Assembly: GCA_017506865.1 (NCBI GenBank)
Contig: JAFCMP010000041.1
Span: 1-64,000, forward strand
DNA: 64,000 bases
Reading direction: 5' to 3'
Source: Tribonema minus
Lineage: Eukaryota; Sar; Xanthophyceae; Tribonematales; Tribonemataceae
The translations under genes were made by a program, and so were the position numbers. Under the pieces are notes generated by a model. The model did no database searches, was not told the DNA's origin, and saw only the letters and a list, made by a program, of their open reading frames with translations. This document shows, in pieces, positions 27,426 to 39,700 of this stretch (its first letter is position 1; the number at the start of each line of letters is the position of its first letter).

Positions 27426-29280
27426 AGCGATGACCCACAGCCCCTTGGTATGGCGATGCAGACAGTGCACACGATAGATGAGCATAGTCAGGTGCCTGAA
27501 CAACCGGTGAAGTCTGCCGTGCTGCTGCCACAGGGTGCAATGTTGACTGTTGGCGCCACGATGAATGAACATGTCCGAGTTGCACACACAGCAACAACTT
27601 TGTGCGATACTAATGCCTTGGAGCTTAGCAGTGCGCTCATCAATGCGCCAGAGCAACTTAGCAGTGCGCACATCCATGCGCCAGAGCAACCACTTGTAAC
27701 TGCTGCTCGATCTCACAAAGCGAAGTCCAAGCCTGCTGTGACGGCAGCAGCTAGGAGGAGCACCAAGCTGCCGTCAGAGGTCAAGAATGTCACTCCTTAC
27801 AATATGATTCAGTTCAAGAATGTCACTCCTTACAATATGATGATGCAGTTCACGAGGTGTGGGGTACGACAGAAACGACCGAGTAGATCCCCAATGCACC
27901 TGCGTCTATCAACAGATAGCTCAGAAGACGCGCAGGTTTGAGTGTAAACTTCTTCTGAAGAATGGCCAGAGTACTCCACCTTACATTGAGATTTGGTGTG
28001 GAAACACTGTGCCGCCAGCCCAGCAGACCTCTTGCACCGCAGAGGCTGAGGGATTCAAGTCTGCGTCGGCCGTAGCGCTGCTGTCAGCGCCCACTGTCCA
28101 GCCTGATACAGTTCAACTGGCGTTGCCCTTAGCACCTGTTGACATAAAGCGGTGCAGCCAGTGCCAACGCATGAAACCCCTGACCGGCTTTAGTAAGGAC
28201 AAGACGCACAACGATGGGTTACAATCAATCTGCAAGGATTGTAACGCATTCAAGTACCTTGTGCGCGTCAGCACGCGCACAGGATTCATTTGTGGTCTTG
28301 TGGCAGCATCCAAACAGCAATCAAAGCAGCGCGGCATGAGCCAACACGCACTCACGACCACCGTCTTTGACGGCATCTGTAGCGCGCAGCGTGACCGCTG
28401 TGCGTACAGTGGTCTGCCTGTGACCTTTGCCCCTATGTCGGATTGGCAGGCGACCATTGATAGAATTTGTGACGATGAGGACTACACTGTTGCCAACAGT
28501 GCTCTTTCCGCGCTTGAATTCAACACACGAGCTAAATGGACTGCGGAAAAGGCAAGTCATGCAGCCACCCATACTGAGAGCGTGGATGCCGCCATTGTGG
28601 AGGCTGTCGCACTTGAAGCACTCTGCAAACCCACCAACCAGCACAGAGCTGCCCAACCGTGGCAGCAAAAGGAGGAGGATGGTGCAACTCTGACTCTCTG
28701 TACTTCATGTGCTGTTTGAAAACTTCAACAGAATTTCTATGCCAGCTCGAGAACAATTTGCAAGAAATGCATGCGTAATACAGTGAAGCAGGTTGAGGCA
28801 ACCTGGCGTGGGGCGTTCAAGAGGTTGGTGAAAAATGCAACTGCTCATTGTAAACTGCCAGCTCGTGCGGCTCGCGGATTGTTTTGTTCCATCACATATG
28901 AGGATCTTGTGGACATTTACCGCGAGCAGGATGGTGCGTGTTTCTACAGTCACATCCCAGTGACCACAGAGGGCGACTGGAAGTTGTCACTCGAAAGGAA
29001 AGATGTGCACGTGGGATACACCCGTCAGAACTGCTGCATCATCACAATGGAGTTTCAGTCAGCAGACTTCACAGCAACCAGCAAACATGGTGGAGAAGGG
29101 TGCGCCGGCTGGTCTCGTGCAAAATACAGATACTTCAGGGCCAACTACAACCCTGCCAACGTGCCTACCACCCAGAGAATCAACTGCCGCTTGATACATG
29201 GGGTTCAACATGAGTACATTACAAGACATAACCTTTATGTCCCGCTAACTATGATCCCGCCAATGTGCCTACAATGCTGA
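27069..29280 (+). pseudogene. Fusion of repeat module with tandem HNH-like zinc nuclease modules
   Basis: It starts at ATG 27069 with the same N-terminal module as the EsV-1-7-type gene (EEYTLAYFAYTQR and so on), then a variable Gln/His/Ala linker with a 30-bp internal duplication near 27785-27845. The frame changes at about 27860-27940. The continuing frame (27859-28719) has a zinc-ribbon pair (CSQC...CKDC) and an HNH-like block (CAYSGLP, W-x-ATIDR, DYTVANSALSALEFN, KWT). A TGA at 28717-28719 falls inside the next zinc ribbon (CTSC...CKKC). After it the same frame runs to 29280 with a second HNH-like block (CFYSHIPV, WKLSLERKDVHVGYT, EFQSAD). Cys/His and Asn positions of the HNH fold are kept in both. 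The family assignment comes from pattern only; one frameshift and one nonsense codon suggest decay. Confidence 0.55.
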
Positions 29281-29999
29281 CAAGCGACAGCTGCTGAGAC
29301 AGGGACCAATGTGGATGATAATATGAAAATACCTGATGGCATATCCCTTGATGACTCCTAGCAGCCGTGTACTCCTTCTTTGCACTATGCGTGTCTTTGC
29401 GTATGCCCGCTGATCCCTTCATGAGTCACGCGCAATCGAAACTGTGGAGATTGGACAGAGAGATTGTTAGTCACCAGGATATGCATAGGCGTGGCAACAA
29501 TTGTTGCTCCCCGGCCTTGTTGCTCCATGACCAGCGATGTGTCACAGATTGTATGTATGCTTGTCAGGAGAAGGGTTGTTGAGATCATCAACAATCTAAA
29601 AATGTACGTTGGCAATGCCAAAAATGTATGCTGGTAAGTTATGTGACATGCCATGGCCAGCACTGTGTCCTTGCATGCATGCAGTTGTTCTTGTAGATGA
29701 TGTGTGATTGCGGATAAGCGCACAATGCCTGGTACTTGACGAGAGTGAGTAGTCATATGCTTGCGTCATAGCTGGGTGTGCCAGATATACTGTGGAATGC
29801 GCATAGAGCCGTAAGCTGTGGTGTATGAATGTAACAATCTGCATCAATGGCATGTGAACAGCACAATTGCAGTTTGAGCTGCGTTATCAAAAATGATCCA
29901 GTTTGAATCAACTGTATCAGCAGCATGAGGAGGGAGCGTATCTGAAAGTATTAAACATGCGATGAAGTTGACGGTGAGTGCATGACCGTTTGCAGCGCC
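29281..29999. other. Intergenic stretch with a dispersed repeat
   Basis: No gene is seen. About 29480-29640 is a diverged relative of the tandem repeat at 19205-19465. Confidence 0.4.
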
Positions 30000-30930
30000 A
30001 TTGCCCTCCTTAGCGCCAGCAACAACAACACCACCGCTCTCCAATCAAGATTACCAACTCTATGACCAAAGCTTCGGGAGGAGGCGTATCGCAGTTATCA
30101 ACTCTGTAACACAGGTTGACGAGGCGAGTTTACAGCTCACCTGCAGGCGTTCTTGGCCTCCTCAGCGTCAGCAGCAACACCGCCGTTTTCCCATCAACTT
30201 TATCAGCTCTATGACCAATGCTTCAGGCGGAGGTGCATCGCAGATATAAATTCTGTAATACAGGTTGACGAGGCGAGCGCTGTGCTCACCGATAGCGCCA
30301 GCTGCCCTCCACAGAGCAGCAGCAACACCGCCGTTTTCCAATCAACACTTTATCAACTCTATGACCGAAGCTTCAGGAGGAGGCGTATCGCAGTTATCAA
30401 CTCTGTGTTAGAGGTTGACGAGGCGAGCGCTGTGCTCACCTGTAGCGCCATTGCCCTCCACAGAGCAGCAGCAACAACCAATCAACTTTATCAACTCTAT
30501 GACCAAAGCTTCAAAAGGAAGCATATCGCAGTTATCAACTCTGTGATAAAGGTTGAGAGGCGACTTTTACAAATACATGCAGCGTTCTTGGCCTCCTAAG
30601 CACCAGCAGCAACACCGCCGTTTTCCAATCAACTTTATCAACTCTATGACCAAAGCTTCAGGAGGAGGCGTATCGCAGTTATCAGCTCTGTAATGCAGGT
30701 TGACGAGGAGACTTTACAACTCACCTGCAGCGTTCTTGGCCTCCTTAGCGCCAGCAGCAACACCGCCGTTTTCCAATCAACCTTATCAACTCTATGACCA
30801 AAGCTTCAGGAGGAGGCGTATCGCAGTTATCAACTCTGTAATACAGGTTGACGAGGCGACTTTACAACTCACCTGCAGCGTTCTTGGCCTCCTTAGCGCC
30901 AGCAGCACCACGCGCCCTCCGCCTCACGTC
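30000..30930. repeat. ~147-bp tandem array, six units
   Basis: Units begin near 30042, 30190, 30338, 30478, 30626 and 30773, each with CAACTCTATGACC, GCTTCAGGAGGAGGCGTATCGCAG and GTTGACGAGGCGA. The period is about 147-148 bp (one unit about 140). The frame is partly open (QLYDQSFRRRRIAVINSV), but the unit length is not a strict multiple of three, so coding is unlikely. The stretch 30940-32394 after it shows poly-C at 31186-31202 and no gene I can support. Confidence 0.9.
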
Positions 30931-32394
30931 GATATATAAACCTTATGTATAAACTTATAGATAAGCCACCTGCAGTCCCAGATCTGACCTGCTCGCTTTA
31001 TCAAGTTATGGCGATAACTGGTACCCCCAACGGCAGGCGGTGATGCCATTAGCCAATCAAATCAGCCCGTTGCAGCGAGTGGGCCAATCAAGGCCTGTCT
31101 TTTCGATACGTTTTTTTAAAAATCTCGCTGACGTCGCATAAAGAGAAGCAAAAGATGATACCCCTTTGCTAAAGACTTATGAACAACCCCCCCCCCCCCC
31201 CCTTCCCTTCACAGTGCTCAGTGATGCCACAGTGCTCAGATTCCGGCCTCACGGCTGCTGCCGCTAGCGGCGCGCCTCACCCATCCCTTTTTGAAATCAT
31301 GCTGGCTTTGTCCCCTTGTGTAGCACGCTCATCGGTGGCAGCTTTCAACTGGCTGCCTGCGCTGGTCTGCCAGCTGGTCTCTCGTGCGTGTGTGGTTTGA
31401 GCAGCCCGCAGGGCATGATAGAGGACAGTGCAGGAGTACGTACACGAGCGCTGGATGCGTCTCGCCTTCATCAGGCGCGATTGCGTGTTGCGGGCATAAC
31501 GCCCTTCACATAAGCGCAGAGCTGCTGAGCAGTGTGGCTGGCAGGCTGATGTGCAGCGGGCAGCTTTGTACCATAGCCGAAGCAGGGAAGGGCTCATCTA
31601 GTATGCACCACGTGAGCGTTGGTCATTAACTGGCCTGTCCTCGTGCTGGTGCATGTGCCAGGCAGCCGGCTCAGAGGCCAATGATACATGGCATTCACCA
31701 TCAGTAATTTGTGCAATGCGCTTCAAGTGCTTGTTGGCTGCTTGTGTTGCCTGCTTGCGTGGTGGCGCTGCTGATGCCATTTGCAAGATATAGTGCCTTG
31801 TTTTGCTTAGCTGCCTCGCAATGTATCCCCTCTGGGCGTTGCCTCTGGTAAGCATGAATCCATTTGAGCCACGACGACTGATGAACTGGTCTGCATGGGC
31901 CCATCTCTTGTCTTCGCAAGTCGTGTGACTCGACCTACACATGTGTTTGACGTCAAACTTACCTGCAGCGATTGTGTATATATTCCCTTGAAGCGCTTGC
32001 CGATGCACTTGCCTTGCCCTTGAACTCAACCTTGCAGCATTGCTCGCAAATAGGGCACGTTGCTTCTGTGGAGGAACCATGTATGCGATATGCGCATGTT
32101 TCGTTGATGCTTTGTATGCTTGCCTCAAAAAGAAGGATGCATTCCGTGAACGAAACGAATGTAGTGGGCAGGCATCGCTACACGGTGGTGCATAACATGT
32201 GATCATGCATGGCTCATCACGCGTGTCCACTAAAATTCAAGTTTCGCTTCTGAAGCATTATACCCCCCTCCCCCCCCCGCAGCATCATCCATGGATGCCC
32301 TCCACAAGTGAGTAATTCTCGTTCAGAGTGGTACTCATTGCGCTCTTTCGCACGCGGGCGCAATCACCAGTGAATGTGTAGTATTTAGGTCCCC

Positions 32395-32404
32395 AGTGTT
32401 AGCC
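32395..32404. repeat. 10-bp target-site duplication of the MULE, left
   Basis: AGTGTTAGCC directly precedes the element end CGGATCCCATATT and recurs at 44118-44127. Confidence 0.88.
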
Positions 32405-32554
32405 CGGATCCCATATTTGGGCCAGCCTGGCCCAATTAACTATTTGGGCCAGGGGGGTGAACACCCCCCAGCAAGTGCACATTTGAAGTGTGCGTGTTCG
32501 CAGCAGTCGCCCTTGCGTTTCTGGCGCTACGCACAGTGCGGAGGCCGTGTTGAC
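32405..32554 (+). repeat. MULE left terminal inverted repeat
   Basis: About 150 bp, near-identical to the reverse complement of 43954-44104. It includes the internal mirror words TTTGGGCCAGCC and TATTTGGGCCAGG and the hairpin GGGGGGTGAACACCCCCC. Confidence 0.92.
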
Positions 32555-32817
32555 GGCTCATTCTGTTGTAAAACACCAGCGGTCTGTGGTCTGGCGATGC
32601 AATGGCGTGGCTGGTGCGGGCAGCTGTCATAGGCAAGTGTTTCGAAGCGAAAGTCTGCAACTGTTGCTCTTATCCTTCGTGCGCTGTCTATGCTGTGGCG
32701 AATGCAGTGCTTGGTTTGCAAGAATTTGGAGTATTTCAGTCAACATGTAGAAATCTGCACCGGCATACACGGCAGCAGCAACCAGATTTGGCAGTCAGCA
32801 CAAAGAGCAAGCACTCA

Positions 32818-32858
<41 letters not shown>

Positions 32859-35800
32859 ATTGCTGCTGGCGGTGCTGCTATTACTGCCACAACTGCGAGA
32901 CCAGTGGCTATGGTTATTATCGCTGGCGACATTGTAGGGCGACGATAGCTTTCTGCAGCAGGCTGCTGTGCTCAGGTTGCGCTTGCCGTTCGTGTGTTGC
33001 TGCTTTACCACTGCCAGTGACGCAGCTGTGGTTGCTCAAAGCTGCTTACAACTGCAGCATATGTGCACCTGACCTGTAGGCTGTAGGCTTTGTGGCTCTT
33101 GCCTTGATATGACTTGAGACTGAGCTACTGCTTGTGCACGGCGCGAGTGCTTGTCCCATACTTGTTGGATCCCGCATATGGGCCAGCCTCACCCATTCAA
33201 TGTTGAGGCCTCAGAGCCACGTCATCCATTCATTCAGCACTGCCGCCTCGCTGCTGCTGCTACGTGAGCGCCAGAACTAACAGGCAGTAGGAGGGCTGGC
33301 TCTGTGGCAGGCGCTGGCGGCAAAGGGAGGCCGCTGCTGCGACAGCCCCAGTCTCACAGGCAGTAGAAGGACTTTGTAGACAGGCGCGGGCGGCGAATGG
33401 AGGCCAATGGCGGCATGGAGACTGGTTGCAATGGCGAAAGCGCTCCAACGGCATTACAGCGGCGTTGTGTAGTGATCAGGTAAAGCGGTATACTAAAGGC
33501 TCTCAAACTGGCTTTTTTCGCTTGTGTGCTTTACTGAGGCGCTGTGTGAATACCTCTCCGTTCGCGCAACATTGCATTGAACCAGGCTCCAAACAGAGTT
33601 GGTTTACCACGTCAAGCAGACAAGGAGGCAATGATGCAAGCATCGGCTCACCACCAGCAGCAGCAGCAACAGCAGCAATTGAAACGCAGCCGCTGGTGCG
33701 TGCTGCTGCTGATGTTAGCATGCTACATGCAGGTTTTTTTGTGGTTGCTGCGCAATTCCCATATGCTCCTGGCCTTAGTCGCCCGCAAGTGCATGCCAAG
33801 CGCACTAGCAGTTGCTCTGCAGGAGTCGCAGCAGTAGCAGCGCAACGGTCACTGGATACGGTACAACAATAGAGTGAAAGCGCGGGCCAAAATAAATATA
33901 GGAACGCATGGTTTTTTTCGACTTCAGTGCAATATTCTGTCGACCACATGTGCTCATTCAAGGTGGCACATGGCAGATGTTCTGATGCTATCTGTTGAAG
34001 AGTGTGATTGAGACAGCTTACACACGCACCTTCCGTTTACTGCATGTTATGGTTCCACTAAATGTTATGGTTCCACTGTTAATGTGTTCAGTCACTACCG
34101 TCAACGCGGTCTACCATACCGTAAGGCAATTATCTAGTACAAGTCTACACCACGTGTCGTTATTTAGGGGTACAGCAACAAACGATTTTTTGGAAAGCGT
34201 ATCCCACACGTGAAGACAAAGCTGAAAAGTGCCAGAGATACTGCAAAATTCAAATGTATCAATGCAGGCCAGAGCGGCTGAGTTGTGGCGTCATGCATGT
34301 GCATGTTGATGTGATTGGACACGCTCCCGAGCAATAGAAAGATGAAGGACCACTGATTTGCACGGAGACCGTTGGGTTTGACAGGATTGCGCATGCTGGA
34401 GACGGTCACATTCCCACCTGCCTCAGTCAATCCTAAGCTGAATGCGCATGCCCGTTGAGGTGAAATGCTTGAATGTTCCAATGTGCATTGATGTTAACCA
34501 ACGTCGAAGAAAGTGACAATGACCATCATGTGTTGTGGTAGTATACTGTGCCTAGTGTCAAGGAATGCTGGAAGATGGTGAAATGCTTGCAGGCAGCTGA
34601 AATTGCTGTCGTCAGCATGAACACAAATGGATAACTGGACTTGTCCACACATCGCAGCGGCGCAACGAGCAACATTTGCGACTCAGGCAAATGCAATCAC
34701 TATACGCTACTCAAGAACTTGTTGCACTGTTAAATGTCTTACAGCACAATAGCGTTCTCAATGCAGTGTTCAAAACATGTTCGCATTATCACCTCACGGC
34801 CATCCTATTGCAATCTTATGCAGGCCCACCATCTGAGATCGGCTCCAAGCGAGGCACAGCTGCAGGCACCCTCACGAACTGTCAAATCGCCCTAGTACCA
34901 AGCAGCTGGTGTGCGCCACTTGCAGCGAGCAGGCCTGGCTATATGCTTGGCTCCAAGACAGGCAGGTGGTTTTGAAACTGCTCATGTTGCTTGCAAAGTT
35001 AGTTATCCGGAGCCTTTGTCCTGTGTGTATTATAAACACTGGCAGGTGTTGCTTATGTTGCGCATGCTGAAGGCATCATTGCAAATGGTGAGCTTGATTT
35101 ATGCACCTGCAGAAGTGCAGGGTGGATAAGCATTATGCTATGCCCATCAATACAGCTCAACTGCAAGGGTTATGATTCAGCAGTAGTTGCTGTCATGATA
35201 TATGCATTGCAATCGATGCCTTGTCCTGACCATCAAATTCATGCTGTTGAAATGATCAGGCTATTCAACTGCTGCTGTTGATCTAGTTAGCATGAGGTGC
35301 GTGCATGCATGGCCGCTGCTTGCGAAGAGGGCATCACTGGCCCCTGATGTGAGTATGCTGCGGATGAGATGTTTTTCTGTGACTGATGCACAAGTCCTGA
35401 ACCTCTGCGGTCTGTGCTAGTGAAGGTGGTACAAGTACGCTGCAGGCACAAACTGCGTCCTTTCCATACGAGCACCAGCACACAGCCTGATTTTAGAGTG
35501 TTTCAGGTTCGTAGCATTATCAGTATTCGTGTGCTGCAAGCAGGAACCATGATCATTTAGCAAATTACCTGATCGATGTTATCTCTATCTGACGTCGCAG
35601 ATGTCGTGGAGATTCCAGCAGCAAGATGGCGTGTTTTGCAGCTGCATATTCTGCATGGTGCCAGGCAACCATCCGCCCAAGTACTTATACCACCTGCAAC
35701 GTGCGATTACAGCACAGCGGATTTGCGCATTGCGCCCAGATGTGTACACACGCACTGTTATGTCAAGGCACACCGTTTTTTACAACAGGCACCTCATCAA

Positions 35801-36725
35801 TGCCCCTCTTTCTTTTCTTTTCTGCACAAATGCATTTCTGAGTTGTGCGTCCCCGTGTTGAGTATTAGTTTGTGTTACCATTTCAATTTGCGACACACTT
35901 GACCGGTTTCAAACTGTGAGGCCAACATCACATACACGCACAGGCGGCTGCAAGAGAGGGTGCATGCCCGTTCAGCAGGTTGTTTGGAGAACGGGTGCTC
36001 TGCTACACCTGATTCGATCATCTTTCAGTATTTCTCGCATTACAGTTGGTGCTGTGATCCTACGCGCATGACCTTAGTGTGAACACACATGCATGCATGC
36101 ATCATGTTTGAGTTGTGGTCCTGTCAGTGGTGAAGCATCAACAGTACATCAGGCACATGTACATGCACGCACCTTGGAGTTGTCCTCGTGAACCTGATGT
36201 CAAAAGACATGCCATATAGCTGGCAAGCACATGCCATGGAATTGCAATCCAGGTCTGTATGCAAAAATTATAAAGGTAGATGACTTTGTCAGAATTCGAC
36301 ATCAGGTGGCTCTGGCAGAGCCAGCTTGACAACACTTGGCTCGTGAAGTCATCATCCGTCGCTCAAGATGCCATGCACTGTTATGTCGTGTTGCAACAAC
36401 AGCACTAGACAAGCATACATACTCTGCTTTACAAGTACTAGCATGACATGTCATTATCTGCATTACAAGAGTAGGTGAAGCGGCTCACCGCAGCACGGTC
36501 ACAATAGCAGAGCGGCTTTAGTTTTCACTATGCAGGACAAGGCTGACCTTACACAGCAGATGACAACGCAATGTATGCTTGCAAGCGGCTTACTTTTGTA
36601 CATGCATAAAGTTGTCAGGATGTGTGATCTGAACGCCGAAAGCAGGAGCAGTAGAACTTCAACATGCATCATGAATAATCTTGTGATTTAAACACACATT
36701 AGGCATCACAACTGGCTGCTGATGT
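32555..36725. other. MULE interior without a recognised gene
   Basis: 4.2 kb between the left TIR and the transposase gene. It contains a CTG/CAG trinucleotide run at about 32818-32875, a TIR-like internal copy near 33170 and GCA/CAG runs at about 33650-33680. ORFs here are short and unlike known families. It may be non-coding filler or captured host sequence. Confidence 0.4.
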
Positions 36726-39700
36726 CTACGATTTGGGCTTCTTGCGGGCTCCGCCTGTGCTGCCCTTAATGCGTTTTCCCACCGTGTTCTGCGTACGCCG
36801 TTTCCTGACAAAAGGGTCATGGACATTGCCAGCAACCATGTCGCGCATTACCTCAGCCAGATACCTCATTTTGTCTACTGCCTGCTGTGGTGGCAATGAC
36901 TTAGCGTCTGCGACAATGGTCTTGGCAATCGCCCATACCTCAGCATGAGCCTTCTCAACATTAGTCTGCAATGGCTCATCTAATGCTGCTGCCCCTGCCC
37001 AATCACCGTCGAATGCGTGTTGAGTGACATCTGTGCCAGCAGCATAGTGCATTGCAGCAAGAGCCAACACTTTGGCCAGTGCTACCTGCTGACCAGCACT
37101 AGTGGTGACGCAAGCTGCTGCCTGGGCTGAGGAAGGACGCAGCCACCTAGGGTTGGTGTTGCGGAATACAGCATTGGCAGCTGCAATGGCGACACGTAAG
37201 CATTGTGGCCGGCCAGGCGCTGCAGGATTTGATGGAAGAGGTACATCAGCCACCATTTGCTGCGCACTTGTGCCCGCCCCACCCCCCCCCTCCTTACCAT
37301 TCCGCAGAGTAAGTGTGTTCTGCATAGGGCTTGCTTTGCGAGCAGCCTTGAGCACCCGCTCTGCTGTGCTCTGCGGCAGCCCTTGCAGAGTGCAACCATC
37401 TATGGCAGTGATGATGTCGCCAATGGCTACAAGCTCTGATGCCTCGGCAGCAAGCATGCCACCGTCCTCCGCGCGCGTGAACGCTTGTACGACGACCATG
37501 CGGTTGCCGAATTTGAGCTTGACGCCGAGGCCCTCGCCCTTGCGCATGCGCAGCGTCACGTCGAACATGCCGTACGCCGGAGCTGCTGACGCCGCACCGC
37601 TTGTATCGGCAGCGGCGGTGCCAGCTGCGCATTCTCCAGAGCCCTGCTCGCTATCCGCTGTCCCCCCCACCCCCTGTCCCTCCCCCGCCGCCGGCCCCGC
37701 CGCCTCTGCCACCCCCCCAGCGGGGATGACTGTCACTCGCGGCAGGCAAGCGATGATGTGACGGCAGAGCATGCCTGTCCGTATGGGGTTCAGGCAGCTG
37801 CACAGGGCAGCGCCTGAGGCCGCCACCACCACCGAGTGCTGCGAGCACCCTGAAGTAGCCGTCGCTGCAAACCACTCCTGATTTGCAAACACTGGGGCGC
37901 TGCGCGTGATCGCTTGCAACATGCCCTCACTTGCCCTCCGACTATCATTGTCATCTAATGTTGCGTCAGGGTCGTCCTCCGGGGTTGGTCCTGAAAGCAG
38001 CAACACACGCGCATCAAGTCAGAGGGTGCTTTAGAAAGGGCTTGAATGCGTCCAGACATGAGAAGAAAGTGCAGGTGACTCTCGCATCAGGGCTGCCACC
38101 ACCCAGCAGTCCGCAGTGCACGGCGCCTCATTGAGAACCTCACGTTGATTGTACAGGGCTGCACAGGCAGACAACCTGAAGATTGAGGAAAAAGGCAGGT
38201 GCGGCGTCTCAACGAGGCTCTGGTGTTGGTTGCAGCGGGCTGAACAGGTGAGAGGGGGTGAGAAAAATGCATGCAATCGAACTTCAAGTCCAGCTCAGCA
38301 GTGGAAACGTGTACCACTGAGGACATGAAGCTGAAGAACTGGTGGACATTAGCCTTCATTCGGCAGTGCACGGACTCATACAGGGTATGCATATACTAAA
38401 TTACATCGGATGATCATGATCCCTCAGTCAGGCGAGTCTGACAGCACCCCTTTGAGGGGGGGGGGGGCGGGGCATTTACCAGGGCGGGGGGGGGGGGGGG
38501 GGGGGGCAGAGGTCCAAGATTGGCAAGCCGAATAAACCAGGAGGCAGGCGAGTGGGTCGAGAGGGAGGGGGGGCAGGGGCATAAGAAAGGCTGAGGGTAT
38601 CGAGGATGCCGTTACCTTGCTGGCTTTAGTGTACTCGACTTGCTTGGCACATGGACATGCAGTACTATAATGGGAACAGCAATATTTGCTGCAGCACTGT
38701 TGCTGTTGTCGACATTTCTGTAGGTGGGTGTTGTCGCCGTTTGGCAAAAGGGGGGCTATGACTTTGCAATGACGCCCGTGGTCTCACACAAAGAGAGGGG
38801 GCGTCTAGAATGGGGGGGCAGTAAGTCATTATTCAACAGCGGTACGGTAAGGTCACCAGGTGCGTGTGCTACATGTGCATGATGAACTTCGCAAGAAAAC
38901 GTACCTGGACTGGAATTGAGACCTTCATCCGCAACCGCCACATGATACCGCGCTGCAGCGACCACCTCCTGGGCGATGTGCTTCAGGCAATGCAAAGTGC
39001 CATGATGCTTCGCTACCTCCAGCAATGCCCCGTAGATGCTGCGCAGCCCTGCATCGATGCCCTTCACAGCCACGTCCAATGCGCGGGTGCTGGCCTCCAT
39101 GTATAGCTGGTCTTCCGCGCTGTATCTTGCAGTGATGCGGCTGATGGAAGTGGTGAGGGAGCACAGCGTGCCCATTTTCTCCAGCTCTGCCTTCAGCTTG
39201 GCAAAGTAGCCCTCGCAGCGCTGGGTAGAGTTGATGCCGAGGGTGAGGATGCCAAGCCGGAAACAGAAAGCCCACCGCCTGCGGATTGCGTAGATGGTCC
39301 GGTTGAGGTATGTCACCACCTCGGCCTCAGCTTTTCCAGCGTGTGCAAGGCAATGGTGCATTGCTTGCCACGCTGATTCGAAGCAGCGCTCCGTGGGCGC
39401 TCTGGACGCCAGCCGCAGATGCCGCTTGAAGTCCTGTCAGTCAACAAGAATGGACAGTACCGGTGATGGATATGCTTGGCATAAACATTAGCATACACGG
39501 ACGAGCCTGGCCATGTCCACAGGCCAATAAGCACATGAAATACAGGAAGGTACAAACAGTACATGAGGCTCTCACTTCTCTTGTAGTAGTACATTTTTCT
39601 GCCATCGCTGCTTGTTGCCAGGCAAACCCTAGTAAATCGCGCACATTATCAAGCTGATGTAAGTGTATCAAGCACATCTCTGCACTTTGCAACCCTATAT

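Noticed and set aside
28717-28719. Selenocysteine at the TGA of the HNH gene
   Set aside because: The position is next to, not at, a zinc Cys, and I see no SECIS-like structure nearby.
30000-30930. CRISPR-like array
   Set aside because: Units are ~147 bp and repeated throughout, with no unique spacers; the context is eukaryotic. The same applies to 18860-20930 and 49158-49512.
31598-32230. 210-aa minus-strand ORF
   Set aside because: Composition is unremarkable and no domain is visible; a short Cys cluster in another frame is too weak to call.
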